A stretch of DNA of 9,518 nt from Nitrososphaeraceae archaeon (lineage in GTDB: Archaea > Thermoproteota > Nitrososphaeria > Nitrososphaerales > Nitrososphaeraceae): contig JAJNBK010000019.1 of assembly GCA_021155845.1 (NCBI GenBank), positions 1-9,518 of the forward strand, given 5' to 3'. Shown here piece after piece: positions 1 to 6,302 of this stretch (positions are counted from its first letter, which is position 1; the number at the start of each line of letters is the position of its first letter). A program made the position numbers and the translations under genes. The notes below the pieces were generated by a model, which searched no databases, had not been told where the DNA came from, and saw only the letters and a program-made list of their open reading frames with translations.

Positions 1-347
1 TAGTAAAAGTTACAAGTAAAGTAACGATAAAAGGAAAGAAAATTCAGTATGGTTTTCATGACGGAAAAACGCTAATTAGCGATCAAAAGCTAATGGTTGA
101 AGATAGTTGTGTGATACAAATTCCTGATACCATAATTAACAGTCATATTAAATTTGCAAAAGGATGCATGGTATTAGTGACAAGTGGAGAGAATGCAGGA
201 GGAATAGGAAAAGTTGACGATATTAGAGACGCGATATTCTCTCTGCCCAAAAGGGCATTGATATCATTCACAGATAGGTCAGTCGAGCTACCAGTACAAT
301 TAGTTATGGCAATTGGTGATGAAAGGCCAGTAATTAAGGTGAGTTAA
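1..347 (+). CDS. rps4e: 30S ribosomal protein S4e, C-terminal part (5' end outside window)
   Basis: This is the C-terminal 114 codons of the archaeal/eukaryotic small-subunit protein S4e. The frame is open from base 3 at the left edge, with no start codon at the edge, so the gene enters from outside; the ATG at 93 is internal. Visible are the S4e central region (VKVTSKVTIKGKKIQYGFHD, then GKTLISD) and a KOW-like segment around CMVLVTSGENAGGIGKV, followed by a conserved-looking tail ending VIKVS. Archaeal S4e proteins are about 235-245 residues, so roughly half is present. Stop TAA at 345-347, two bases before the rpl5 ATG, which fits translational coupling. S4e next to L5 is the standard archaeal order. 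The identification rests on motif recognition and synteny. Confidence 0.9.
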   Translation, partial: VKVTSKVTIKGKKIQYGFHDGKTLISDQKLMVEDSCVIQIPDTIINSHIKFAKGCMVLVTSGENAGGIGKVDDIRDAIFSLPKRALISFTDRSVELPVQLVMAIGDERPVIKVS

Positions 348-349
348 TA

Positions 350-880
350 ATGAGTCAAGAACAACAAATAAAAGATTTCCACCCTATGAGAAAAATTAGT
401 ATAAGTAAGGTGGTAATCAATATAGGTGTCGGAAAATCTGGTGAACCGATAGAAAAGGCTAAACATGCTTTACATGAGTTAACTGGGCAGCAGCCTAGTG
501 TGCGTGGAGCTAGAGAAACTGTCAGAGACTTTGGTATACATAAGGGCGAACCTATCGGGGCAATGGTAACACTTCGTAGAGAACAGGCTATTGAATTTCT
601 AAAACGCATAATATCCGCTAGAGGCAATGCTTTGAAAATGTCATCTTTTGACAGCTATGGAAATATATCTGTTGGAATCCATGAACATATAGATATCCCA
701 GGAACCAAATATAATCCTGAGATCGGGATTTTCGGTATGGATGTAAGTTTATCTTTAATGCGACCCGGTTATAGAATAGCAAAAAAAAGACATAGTCAAA
801 AAATAGGTAAGGCACATAGAATTACTCGGGATGAAGCGATAAAATTTTTCCAACAACAATATGGAGTTGAAATAGTGTAA
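350..880 (+). CDS. rpl5: 50S ribosomal protein L5 (uL5)
   Basis: Large-subunit protein uL5, 176 aa, which binds 5S rRNA in the central protuberance. The family signature is clear: [20 protein letters not shown] near residues 13-32, then [20 protein letters not shown] (about 44-63), then [13 protein letters not shown], and [19 protein letters not shown] near 125-143. The length matches archaeal L5 (about 170-180 aa). The ATG at 350 follows an AGGTGAG Shine-Dalgarno-like stretch at 337-343, spaced 6-7 nt. It sits two bases after rps4e, and its stop codon TAA (878-880) shares its last base with the ATG of rps14. The antisense frames across this gene are shadows. Confidence 0.97.
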   Translation: MSQEQQIKDFHPMRKISISKVVINIGVGKSGEPIEKAKHALHELTGQQPSVRGARETVRDFGIHKGEPIGAMVTLRREQAIEFLKRIISARGNALKMSSFDSYGNISVGIHEHIDIPGTKYNPEIGIFGMDVSLSLMRPGYRIAKKRHSQKIGKAHRITRDEAIKFFQQQYGVEIV

Positions 881-1059
881 TGCCGAAACCACGAGAGTAT
901 GCACAAACGGGAAGAAAACAGCTCGCTCATGGTAAAGGAACGCGTTGGTGTAAAAGATGTGGAAATTACACTGGTCTTATTCAAAAGTATAACCTAATGC
1001 TATGCAGACAGTGTTTTAGAGACGTTGCTGTGAGTTTGGGTTTTAATAAATATGATTAA
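880..1059 (+). CDS. rps14: 30S ribosomal protein S14, zinc-ribbon type (uS14)
   Basis: A small gene of 59 codons. It reads [14 protein letters not shown] at the start, carries two CxxC pairs (Cys24/Cys27 in WCKRCG and Cys42/Cys45 in LCRQCF) and ends SLGFNKYD. This is the zinc-binding short form of uS14 found in archaea, which sits in the head of the 30S subunit. Its ATG at 880-882 overlaps the rpl5 stop by one base (TAATG), implying coupled translation. The stop TAA is at 1057-1059, 19 nt before rps8. The length (50-60 aa) is normal for the archaeal protein. All four zinc ligands are present, so it should be functional. Confidence 0.95.
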   Translation: MPKPREYAQTGRKQLAHGKGTRWCKRCGNYTGLIQKYNLMLCRQCFRDVAVSLGFNKYD

Positions 1060-1078
1060 CGAGGTAATGTTATAGAAA

Positions 1079-1471
1079 ATGCCAGCATTAAATGTTTTGT
1101 CAAATCTGTTTACGACTCTCTATAACAACGAGACTCGAAGAAAGAAGGAATGTATTGTAATGCCAGCATCAAGATTTGCGAGCGAAATCCTTCGTACAAT
1201 GCAAAAACATCGCTATATCGGTGAATTTGAACAAATCGATGATGACAGAGCTGGTAAATTCAGAATTCAATTGTTAGCCAAGATCAACAAGTGCGGAATA
1301 ATAACACCGCGTTTTAGTGTAAAAAATGACTCATATTTGGTTTGGGAGAGACAATATCTTCCAGCATATAGTATGGGCATTTTACTTGTGTCAACAAGCA
1401 AAGGAATGATGTCACATCATGAGGCGCAAAACCAAGGTATAGGAGGAGTTCTAGTTGGCTTCGTTTACTAA
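1079..1471 (+). CDS. rps8: 30S ribosomal protein S8 (uS8)
   Basis: Small-subunit protein uS8, 130 aa, an assembly protein that binds the central domain of 16S rRNA. Landmarks are MPALNVLSNLFTTLYNNETR at the start, then RKKECIVMPASRFASEILRTMQKHRYIGEFE, and the C-terminal half with STSKGMMSHHEA (the conserved S8 loop, about residues 107-118) and GIGGVLVGFVY at the end. Length equals archaeal S8. The ATG at 1079 is preceded by GAGGT at 1061-1065, a somewhat distant Shine-Dalgarno. Its last 17 bases overlap the start of rpl6, and the ribosome-binding site of rpl6 lies inside this gene. Confidence 0.96.
   Translation: MPALNVLSNLFTTLYNNETRRKKECIVMPASRFASEILRTMQKHRYIGEFEQIDDDRAGKFRIQLLAKINKCGIITPRFSVKNDSYLVWERQYLPAYSMGILLVSTSKGMMSHHEAQNQGIGGVLVGFVY
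1442..1446 (+). promoter_or_regulatory. Shine-Dalgarno site for rpl6 inside rps8
   Basis: A GGAGG core within AGGAGGAG (1441-1448) lies 8 nt before the TTG at 1455. It is the strongest ribosome-binding site in this block and is what justifies choosing TTG as the L6 start. It lies within the codons for the conserved IGG(V) end of S8. Confidence 0.75.
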
Positions 1472-2012
1472 TGAAGGAATTGATGGTAACATCGAAATAC
1501 CAGACAGAGTTAATGCCAGTAAGGATAAAGATATCTTAATAATAAAAGGAAGAAATGGCACAATCAGAAAGGATTTTACGAAGTTACCGGCATATATAGA
1601 AATAGAAGACAAGAAAATATATATAAAACCCTACGGCAGGAGAAATAAAGACCTTGCTATTAGAAACACAGCGAGAAGCATCATCAATAATATGATTAAG
1701 GGAGTAGAAGAAGGATTTACTTATAAGTTAAAGATTGTGTTTGCTCATTTCCCGATATCAGTCAAGGTTAAGGGAAAAGAAATTCATGTTGAAAACTTTT
1801 TTGGAGAGAGATCACCTAGAATTTCTAAAATTATTGGCGAAGATACAAAGGTCAAAGTCCTAGCAGAAGATGTCTTAGTCGAAGGGCCTAGTTTAGAAGA
1901 TGTCTCGCAGACAGCTGCAAATCTCGAGTCCTCCACTAAGGTAAAAAACAAAGATCAGAGAGTATTTCTCGATGGTTTGTATATCTATGGACGCGAAGAA
2001 GGATTTAAGTAA
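1455..2012 (+). CDS. rpl6: 50S ribosomal protein L6 (uL6)
   Basis: Large-subunit protein uL6, 185 aa, located near the GTPase-associated centre. The two tandem L6 domains are visible: domain 1 with IEIPDRVNASKDKDILIIKG, NGTIRKDF and NTARSIINNMIKGVEEGFTY (about 12-94), and domain 2 with LKIVFAHFPISVKVKGKEIHV, NFFGERSPRI and KVLAEDVLVEGPSLEDVSQT, ending FLDGLYIYGREE. The length fits archaeal L6 (about 180 aa). Start TTG at 1455, supported by GGAGG 8 nt upstream, with a 17-nt overlap with rps8. The next ribosomal gene expected in many archaea (L32e) does not follow; the block ends here and a tRNA gene comes next. Confidence 0.95.
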   Translation: MASFTNEGIDGNIEIPDRVNASKDKDILIIKGRNGTIRKDFTKLPAYIEIEDKKIYIKPYGRRNKDLAIRNTARSIINNMIKGVEEGFTYKLKIVFAHFPISVKVKGKEIHVENFFGERSPRISKIIGEDTKVKVLAEDVLVEGPSLEDVSQTAANLESSTKVKNKDQRVFLDGLYIYGREEGFK

Positions 2013-2149
2013 CCAAGTTAAAGGGAAACCTTTTAGTTTGGCGTTCATTATTATCGTTTAATTATATAAAAAATATTATAAAAGACATAATATAAGTGTG
2101 CAATAGGTCATAAATAACTTAAGGTTTGGTTTGGTAATGGAAGTAAACA

Positions 2150-2157
2150 TTTATTTT
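2150..2157 (+). promoter_or_regulatory. possible TATA box for tRNA-Asn
   Basis: TTTATTTT is centred about 28 nt upstream of the first base of the tRNA, the distance expected for an archaeal TATA box when transcription starts at or just before the tRNA. The 169-nt gap between rpl6 and the tRNA is otherwise AT-rich with no gene that I can support. A longer TATA-like run lies at about 2061-2096 but is too far upstream for the tRNA start. Weak evidence from position and composition only. Confidence 0.3.
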
Positions 2158-2181
2158 GTGCTTGATTTTGCTCTATATTGC

Positions 2182-2287
2182 GCCGCTGTAGCTCAGCATG
2201 GTAGAGCAAATTCGTAGGCGTTATTCTACTACGGAGCTTATCTGGCTGTTAACCAGTGGGTCATCAGTTCGAGTCTGATCAGCGGCG
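2182..2287 (+). tRNA. tRNA-Asn (anticodon GUU) with intron
   Basis: A full cloverleaf can be folded after removing a 32-nt intron. Acceptor stem GCCGCTG (2182-2188) pairs with CAGCGGC (2280-2286), with discriminator G at 2287. D stem GCTC (2191-2194) pairs with GAGC (2204-2207). After splicing, the anticodon stem A(2209)+CTGG (2242-2245) pairs with CCAGT (2253-2257). The loop is CTGTTAA with anticodon GTT at 2248-2250. The T arm is ATCAG-TTCGAGT-CTGAT (2263-2279). The mature length is 74 nt, and CCA is not encoded. Without intron removal, position 27 would be a U:U mismatch, which supports the splice point chosen. GUU decodes AAC/AAU, and the G discriminator is usual for archaeal tRNA-Asn. 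Confidence 0.95.
2210..2241 (+). other. tRNA intron at non-canonical position 27/28 (bulge-helix-bulge)
   Basis: The boundaries are fixed by a complete bulge-helix-bulge. The 4-bp central helix is GAGC (2204-2207) with GCTT (2236-2239). The 3-nt bulges are AAA (2208-2210) and ATC (2240-2242). A 7-bp intron helix TTCGTAG (2211-2217) pairs with CTACGGA (2229-2235), including one G:U pair, over an 11-nt loop. Cutting between bulge bases 2 and 3 on each side gives an intron of 2210-2241 and restores an A:U pair at 27:43. Most archaeal tRNA introns lie at 37/38; other positions are known in Crenarchaeota and Thaumarchaeota, whose heterotetrameric splicing endonuclease has broad specificity. Confidence 0.88.
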
Positions 2288-2459
2288 CTCTTAATGAAAT
2301 CATATAGTCGTTACCCTTTTAAAACGATAATAACGAAAAATTTTATTCCATTATTATGGACTGTGTTGTAATTTGGTAAGATGGCAATTCTCAAAATGAG
2401 ATGAACCTAGAAGATTCGTTGCGAGGATAAGTGAATCCATGGATGCTGGAAATACTTTG
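2288..2459. other. intergenic stretch rich in small inverted repeats
   Basis: 172 nt between the tRNA and the end of the minus-strand cluster, with no convincing gene. It holds several perfect dyads in a row: TCGTTA (2308-2313) with TAACGA (2331-2336); TCCAT-tatt-ATGGA (2347-2360); TCTCA-aaa-TGAGA (2389-2401); GGAT (2425-2428) with ATCC (2435-2438); and the palindrome ATCCATGGAT (2435-2444). The last two share an arm, so they are mutually exclusive folds. The region could contain transcript ends from both sides or a small structured RNA. No C/D-box signature or long poly-T terminator is clear. Confidence 0.35.
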
Positions 2460-2819
2460 TTAGAATGCAATTACATCCAATGAAATTGCATCAGCAAGCA
2501 AGTCAAGATGTTTATTTGCAACTACATAACCATTCTTTATTTCACTTGGGAAAATCCATCTATTAGAAGATGTAAACAGTCTTTCTTTTCTCATACGTGA
2601 TTCGAGTTCTTCTATATCTAGCTCCTTCTCTTCAAATTGTTCTGTATCTGTATGTTTTATTGAAAGTAAAATCTTCTTAATTAGTACTCTTTGACCATAT
2701 CTCTGTGAGTGATCTCTTGCGTTTTCGTCTATATCCACAAGTTTGATTTTTATCTGAACTTTGTTTAATGCATCCCTGCTAGTGAGGAGCCGATCATCAA
2801 CAAATCTGTCATAGCTCAT
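2460..2819 (-). CDS. hypothetical protein, 119 aa
   Basis: Not recognised. A 119-residue, highly charged soluble protein starting MSYDRFVDDRLLTSRD and ending DLLADAISLDVIAF. The middle (about 42-80) is rich in Lys/Glu and could form helices, including a Glu/Arg-rich run (EEKELDIEELESRMRKE). No signal peptide, membrane segment, Cys pairs or known motif is visible. It follows the DUF35 gene on the same strand after a 50-nt gap, so it may be the last gene of that operon. However, a TATA-like TATACTTTA (2841-2849 on the minus strand) lies about 26 nt before its ATG, so it may also have its own leaderless promoter. No Shine-Dalgarno is seen. The open frame with normal-looking composition supports a real gene. 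Confidence 0.6.
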   Translation of the reverse strand: MSYDRFVDDRLLTSRDALNKVQIKIKLVDIDENARDHSQRYGQRVLIKKILLSIKHTDTEQFEEKELDIEELESRMRKERLFTSSNRWIFPSEIKNGYVVANKHLDLLADAISLDVIAF

Positions 2820-2840
2820 ACGCTTATCTAACTCAACTAT

Positions 2841-2849
2841 TAAAGTATA
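2841..2849 (-). promoter_or_regulatory. possible TATA box for the 119-aa gene
   Basis: On the minus strand this reads TATACTTTA, centred 26 nt before the ATG at 2819. With no ribosome-binding site between the two, this fits a leaderless archaeal transcript starting at the ATG. The sequence is AT-rich, so chance occurrence is possible. Confidence 0.35.
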
Positions 2850-2869
2850 TTAATGAAGCCATTAGCCTC

Positions 2870-3217
2870 TCATTCTCTTCTATCAGAGGATGGTTCAAAA
2901 TCATAATATACAGAACCATCTTGAGTAATCCCGCAAGTCGTCATTCTTACCTCAATTCCTTCATATAATAGTTCGCCAGAGATAGCCCCAACAATTCTAA
3001 TGCCAGCCAAATCAACAATACCAAATGTACCTCGACTGCTATTAACATGCGATGTTGTAAATTCAAGTACGGTTCCCACTGTTTCGAATTTTTTTAACTC
3101 TGTTTTTGCAAAACAATTAGAACAAAAATAGGAAGGAGGCCACACTTTCTTGCTACATGAATTGCAGAAAGGTATCCTAAATTCACCGTTGACAAGATAA
3201 TCTATGAAATCTTTCAA
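2870..3217 (-). CDS. DUF35 zinc-ribbon/OB-fold protein, thiolase partner
   Basis: 115 aa. The N-terminal rubredoxin-like zinc ribbon has four cysteines in two CxxC pairs (Cys18/Cys21 in FCNSC and Cys32/Cys35 in FCSNC). It is followed by an OB-fold region (about 45-105) with GTVLEFTTSH and the typical FGIVDLAGIRIVGAIS strands. This is the DUF35 (formerly DUF35_N plus DUF35_C) architecture. In archaea such proteins bridge thiolase to HMG-CoA synthase and bind the CoA moiety. It starts with TTG (3215-3217) five bases after the thiolase stop, so the two are certainly co-transcribed, matching the known thiolase-DUF35 pairing. No HMG-CoA synthase is adjacent here, so the downstream enzyme is unknown. 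Function is inferred from family and context. Confidence 0.88.
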   Translation of the reverse strand: MKDFIDYLVNGEFRIPFCNSCSKKVWPPSYFCSNCFAKTELKKFETVGTVLEFTTSHVNSSRGTFGIVDLAGIRIVGAISGELLYEGIEVRMTTCGITQDGSVYYDFEPSSDRRE

Positions 3218-3222
3218 TTTGA

Positions 3223-4323
3223 TCAGACACTTAATACGATGACGGTTGAAGATGTTCCGGCCGCGGCTAGATTATGAACTAATCCTATATCACATCCATG
3301 GACTTGTCTTCTATCTGCTCTTCCTGAAAGTTGTGCAGCTATTTCAGCAGTTTGGGCTACACCGGTTGCACCAACTGGATGACCACAGCCAAGTATTCCT
3401 CCACGAGGATTAATTGCAATATCTTGTTGGTTAACAAATTTTCCGCCTTCTCCCTTAGGAACAAAACCTAGGTCTTCGTATCCTAATATTTCTAGAATGG
3501 TGAAAGCATCATGTAATTCTACAACATCAACTTGACTTGGAGTAACTTCAGCCATATCATATGCTTCTTTAGCTGCGATTTTCGCAGTTCCTATTCCACA
3601 TAGATCCTCAGTCATTTTACTAAAACTTGCAGAATTTGTTTGCTGTCCTATTCCTTTTATCCAAACAGGAGTTTCTATTAATTGCTTGGCTTTTTCTTCT
3701 GCTAATAGCAATATTGCTGAAGATCCCTCACATGAAACTGAGCAATCCAATAGCTTCAGGGGGGTTACTATACTTCTAGACTGCATCACATCTTCTAAGG
3801 TCACAGCTTTGTTAAATAATGCATTCGGATTTTTTTCAGCGTTTATATGATTTTTTACAGATACCATTGCTAACTGCTCTTCAGTGGTTCCATAACGACG
3901 CATATGGGCTTTCGCAAATAGAGCAGCCCACTGTACTGGAAATGTGAATCCTCCACGTGATATATCCCATGTTAGTCTGTTTCCGGGACTATTGGCTTTT
4001 TCTGCTCCGATAACTAAAACAGAATCACAGAGGCCTGATGATATAGAACAAAAAGCTGAAACCACTGCATTTGTTCCAGAATTGCAAAGGTTATCCATAC
4101 GGTATGAAATTTTTGGCCTGATACCAAGGTACTCGCATAGTATACTTGAACTATATTGGTCGGTACAGCAGCTTGAAAGAATTACTGCATCTATGTCATG
4201 TTTATAAATAGAGCTGTCTTTCAAAATATCAATACATGGCTGACATGCTAATTCGAATAATGTTAAGTTTGAATCTTTTGTAAATTTACTGCTTTGAGAA
4301 GAGATTATGGCTACCTTACGCAC
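3223..4323 (-). CDS. thiolase family protein (archaeal / SCP-x-like acetyl-CoA acetyltransferase)
   Basis: Cytosolic condensing or thiolytic enzyme acting on acyl-CoAs. From the GTG at 4323 it is 366 aa and begins with the first beta strand (RKVAIISSQSSKF). The nucleophile is Cys80 in DNLCNSGTN. The later motifs are ELHDAF (His271) and GCGHPVGATG (His315), typical of archaeal and SCP-x thiolases. In place of the C-terminal CxG of classical thiolases it has HNLAAAG. The frame is also open to a GTG at 4368 and an ATG at 4365 (381 or 380 aa), but those starts overlap the upstream gene by over 40 nt and add 15 residues before the fold. The GTG at 4323 lies one base after the upstream TGA. Its neighbour is the DUF35 partner, 5 nt downstream. 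Substrate unknown: acetoacetyl-CoA formation for isoprenoids is one possibility, a specialised acyl chain another. Confidence 0.88.
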   Translation of the reverse strand: MRKVAIISSQSSKFTKDSNLTLFELACQPCIDILKDSSIYKHDIDAVILSSCCTDQYSSSILCEYLGIRPKISYRMDNLCNSGTNAVVSAFCSISSGLCDSVLVIGAEKANSPGNRLTWDISRGGFTFPVQWAALFAKAHMRRYGTTEEQLAMVSVKNHINAEKNPNALFNKAVTLEDVMQSRSIVTPLKLLDCSVSCEGSSAILLLAEEKAKQLIETPVWIKGIGQQTNSASFSKMTEDLCGIGTAKIAAKEAYDMAEVTPSQVDVVELHDAFTILEILGYEDLGFVPKGEGGKFVNQQDIAINPRGGILGCGHPVGATGVAQTAEIAAQLSGRADRRQVHGCDIGLVHNLAAAGTSSTVIVLSV

Positions 4324-4324
4324 G

Positions 4325-5311
4325 TCAGAATGTTGAGAGCATTGTCCTAATTGAACTTTCTGCATCACCGACGGGATTGATCTGAATAATTGGAAGAGTT
4401 ATCCCACATGATATAAACCGCTCTAATGACTTAATACAATCTTCACACGTCCCTGAGATAGTTAACGAATCTAACATTTTATCAGATACGTTTTTGGCTG
4501 CTGCGTCTAATCCCTCTGCTTTATACTTAGTAGTAATATGATTTACCTGATCACGAAATCCATTCTGTGACAAGAATTTGTTATAATATTTTCCTACGGA
4601 TACATAAAATGCAAGTGTTTTTGCAGCCCTTTCCCGTGCCTTTTGTGGTTGCGTATTTGAAATGGCACCTATAAATACGCATGCAATTTCAAATTCATTA
4701 TTATGTCGATTTGCATTTGATTTTATAATTGAAACCGTTTCTTTCAGTTCATCTAGCGGCCGAAGATAAAGTAGGATGCCATCTGCTAGTTCTGTTGCCA
4801 AGGATATCATGTTTTTATTAATCGCTGCTATGAAGATAGGTATCTTCTGTCTTGGTGGTTTGTAAAGTAACTTGAAATTCTTTATATTGAAAAACTTGCC
4901 ATTGTAATTTACTTCATCTGCTTTTACCATCAGCTTTAAGCATTCTAAGTATTCTCGCATTCTTGCAAGAGGTTGTTCGAATTTCAACCCATGCCAATTT
5001 TCGACTATGGCAGATGTACTCGCCCCAAGACCTATGATTGTCCTGTTCTTTGAAAGAAAATCTAATGTAGTAGCAGCCATGGCTACAGTTGCAGGTGTTC
5101 TAGCGTATATGCTAATGATTGAAGTACCCAATTTTACCTGTTTTGTTTTCTGAGATAACGCGCCTAATGAGGTAAAAGCTTCTCGGCCCCATGATTCAGG
5201 AACCCAGATTGAATCTACATTGTATTTCTTGTCAGCTAATGTAGAGCATAAAAGAACATCGTCCATAGAAAGCAAAGTACCGAGGTTATAGGCTATCCTA
5301 TAACCTACCAA
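4325..5311 (-). CDS. LLM-class (luciferase-like) F420/flavin-dependent oxidoreductase
   Basis: 328 aa. A (beta/alpha)8 protein of the bacterial luciferase-like monooxygenase family, closest in look to F420-dependent enzymes such as methylene-tetrahydromethanopterin reductase. Signs: the N-terminal strand YRIAYNL, then DSIWVPESWGREAFTSLGAL (about 33-52), LGTSIISIYARTPATVAMAATTLD (about 61-84), GLGAS, then HGLKFEQPLARMREYLECLK, YKPPRQKIPIFIAA and ATELADGILL. The last is a common LLM cofactor-region pattern. Start TTG at 5309-5311 immediately follows the TAA of the upstream gene, so translation is probably coupled. Its stop TGA is one base before the preferred thiolase GTG. The substrate cannot be told from sequence. 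Mer itself is one alternative, but the operon suggests a dedicated redox step on an acyl or sugar-linked compound. Confidence 0.85.
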   Translation of the reverse strand: MVGYRIAYNLGTLLSMDDVLLCSTLADKKYNVDSIWVPESWGREAFTSLGALSQKTKQVKLGTSIISIYARTPATVAMAATTLDFLSKNRTIIGLGASTSAIVENWHGLKFEQPLARMREYLECLKLMVKADEVNYNGKFFNIKNFKLLYKPPRQKIPIFIAAINKNMISLATELADGILLYLRPLDELKETVSIIKSNANRHNNEFEIACVFIGAISNTQPQKARERAAKTLAFYVSVGKYYNKFLSQNGFRDQVNHITTKYKAEGLDAAAKNVSDKMLDSLTISGTCEDCIKSLERFISCGITLPIIQINPVGDAESSIRTMLSTF

Positions 5312-5998
5312 TTACATATCAACTACCTGTATCTCTTTTCCTGCCTCCTCGATATCTTTATGCGAGTCGATCGAACGCCAGAAGGAGTTCTCGTATATTA
5401 CTGCTTTTAATTTGTTTTCTTTTGCCATAACAGGTAATGCTGTGACTTCAATGTTTCCATTTTCAGGTAAATATCTGAATACATCCTTTGTGAAATAATA
5501 CACACCTGCATTAATCCACCTGTCTTTGATCTGCGGTTTCTCTACAAATCCCAAAACATATGAATTCTTGTCTAACTCTACTATTCCAAAAGGGCTTCTT
5601 AAAGGAACTAATGCCAATGCAGCGGAATGTCCATTATTTAACCTTGTTGGATCTAAATTTGTTAGTATATCGCCATTTATTAAAAAGAATCCTTTCTCAG
5701 TATAAGAAGCCAAAAGACTTTCTGAATTTTTTAATGCTCCGCCTGTCCCTAACGGCTTCTCCTCTACGGCATAACCAACCTTAACTCCAAATCTGCTACC
5801 GCTACCGATATAATTGATGATGAGTTCTTTGAGATGTCCTACGCATATTATAATTTCATCGATCCCATATTTCTTGAACCATTTTATTTGCCATTCTATT
5901 ATAGGTATATTTAGAACTTCAATCATTGGCTTTGGTCTTTCATCTGTTAAAGGTTTAAGGCGTTTGCCAAAACCGCCAGCCAAAATAACAGCCTTCAT
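5312..5998 (-). CDS. sugar-1-phosphate nucleotidyltransferase (NTP_transferase family)
   Basis: 228 aa. Makes an NDP-sugar from a sugar-1-phosphate and NTP. Motifs in order: the nucleotide-binding AGGFGKRLKPLT (7-18) with RPKPM (21-25); EKPLGTGGAL (80-89); the metal/sugar-binding NGD (108-110); FVEKP (151-155); NAGVYYF (163-169); and a C-terminal WRSIDSHKDIEEA. It lacks the left-handed beta-helix acyltransferase domain of GlmU-like proteins and is the short, single-domain form, like mannose-1-phosphate guanylyltransferase or heptose-1-phosphate guanylyltransferase (about 230 aa). The exact base and sugar cannot be assigned. ATG at 5998 is preceded by GGGGAG, spaced 2 nt. It is the first gene of the minus-strand operon and ends directly against the LLM gene. 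Confidence 0.92.
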   Translation of the reverse strand: MKAVILAGGFGKRLKPLTDERPKPMIEVLNIPIIEWQIKWFKKYGIDEIIICVGHLKELIINYIGSGSRFGVKVGYAVEEKPLGTGGALKNSESLLASYTEKGFFLINGDILTNLDPTRLNNGHSAALALVPLRSPFGIVELDKNSYVLGFVEKPQIKDRWINAGVYYFTKDVFRYLPENGNIEVTALPVMAKENKLKAVIYENSFWRSIDSHKDIEEAGKEIQVVDM

Positions 5999-6020
5999 TA
6001 CTCCCCAATCACTTGATTTC

Positions 6021-6046
6021 TATAAAAAGTATCCTATTTTTTATAA
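6021..6046 (-). promoter_or_regulatory. TATA-like elements upstream of the nucleotidyltransferase operon
   Basis: On the minus strand two candidates precede the ATG at 5998: TTATAAAAAATA (6035-6046) about 42 nt upstream, and CTTTTTATA (6021-6029) about 27 nt upstream. The first would give a short leader containing the GGGGAG ribosome-binding site next to the ATG; the second would give an almost leaderless mRNA. The presence of the GGGGAG favours the first. Confidence 0.4.
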
Positions 6047-6302
6047 TTGTCTTAGATATTAGAAAAGTATTGTATTTGATAGCAAAAACAAGAGCATTTA
6101 TTTATCTCGTAGTGATACGTAATTGGCATATTATTAGTAAACTATTAAGCATTCAAAGACTTAAAATGAAAACCAGAATGCATCCAAAGTATCTGACTTT
6201 GCATAACAATAATCGTATATGTAGGCGTTAGTGAATTGCGCCCATTACAATAGTAGATCCTGCAGTAGGCGTCATATCATATGCATCGTCTCCAACAAGA
6301 AT

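Noticed and set aside
355..984. Antisense open frames across rpl5 and rps14
   Set aside because: Shadows of strongly conserved ribosomal protein genes; Cys/Ser/Phe-rich products with no recognisable motif.
2387..2455. C/D-box small RNA suggested by TGAGATGA at about 2397-2404
   Set aside because: The C box is imperfect and no CTGA D box or second box pair is found at suitable spacing.
2379..2462. Short open stretches ending GNTLLECNYIQ before the 119-aa gene
   Set aside because: Fewer than 30 codons, no credible start signal and overlapping a hairpin-rich region.
5560..5784. Plus-strand frame opposite the nucleotidyltransferase
   Set aside because: Antisense to a clear NTP_transferase gene and lacks any motif.
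6013..6231. Plus-strand 72-codon open frame in the intergenic region
   Set aside because: Low-complexity Ile/Leu/Arg-rich product, no ribosome-binding site, and it lies over the promoter of the divergent operon; best read as AT-rich non-coding DNA.
2214..6273. GTAGGCGT repeated in the tRNA intron and twice near 6221 and 6264
   Set aside because: Only 8-10 bases, irregularly spaced and in unrelated contexts; likely chance, and not a CRISPR repeat.
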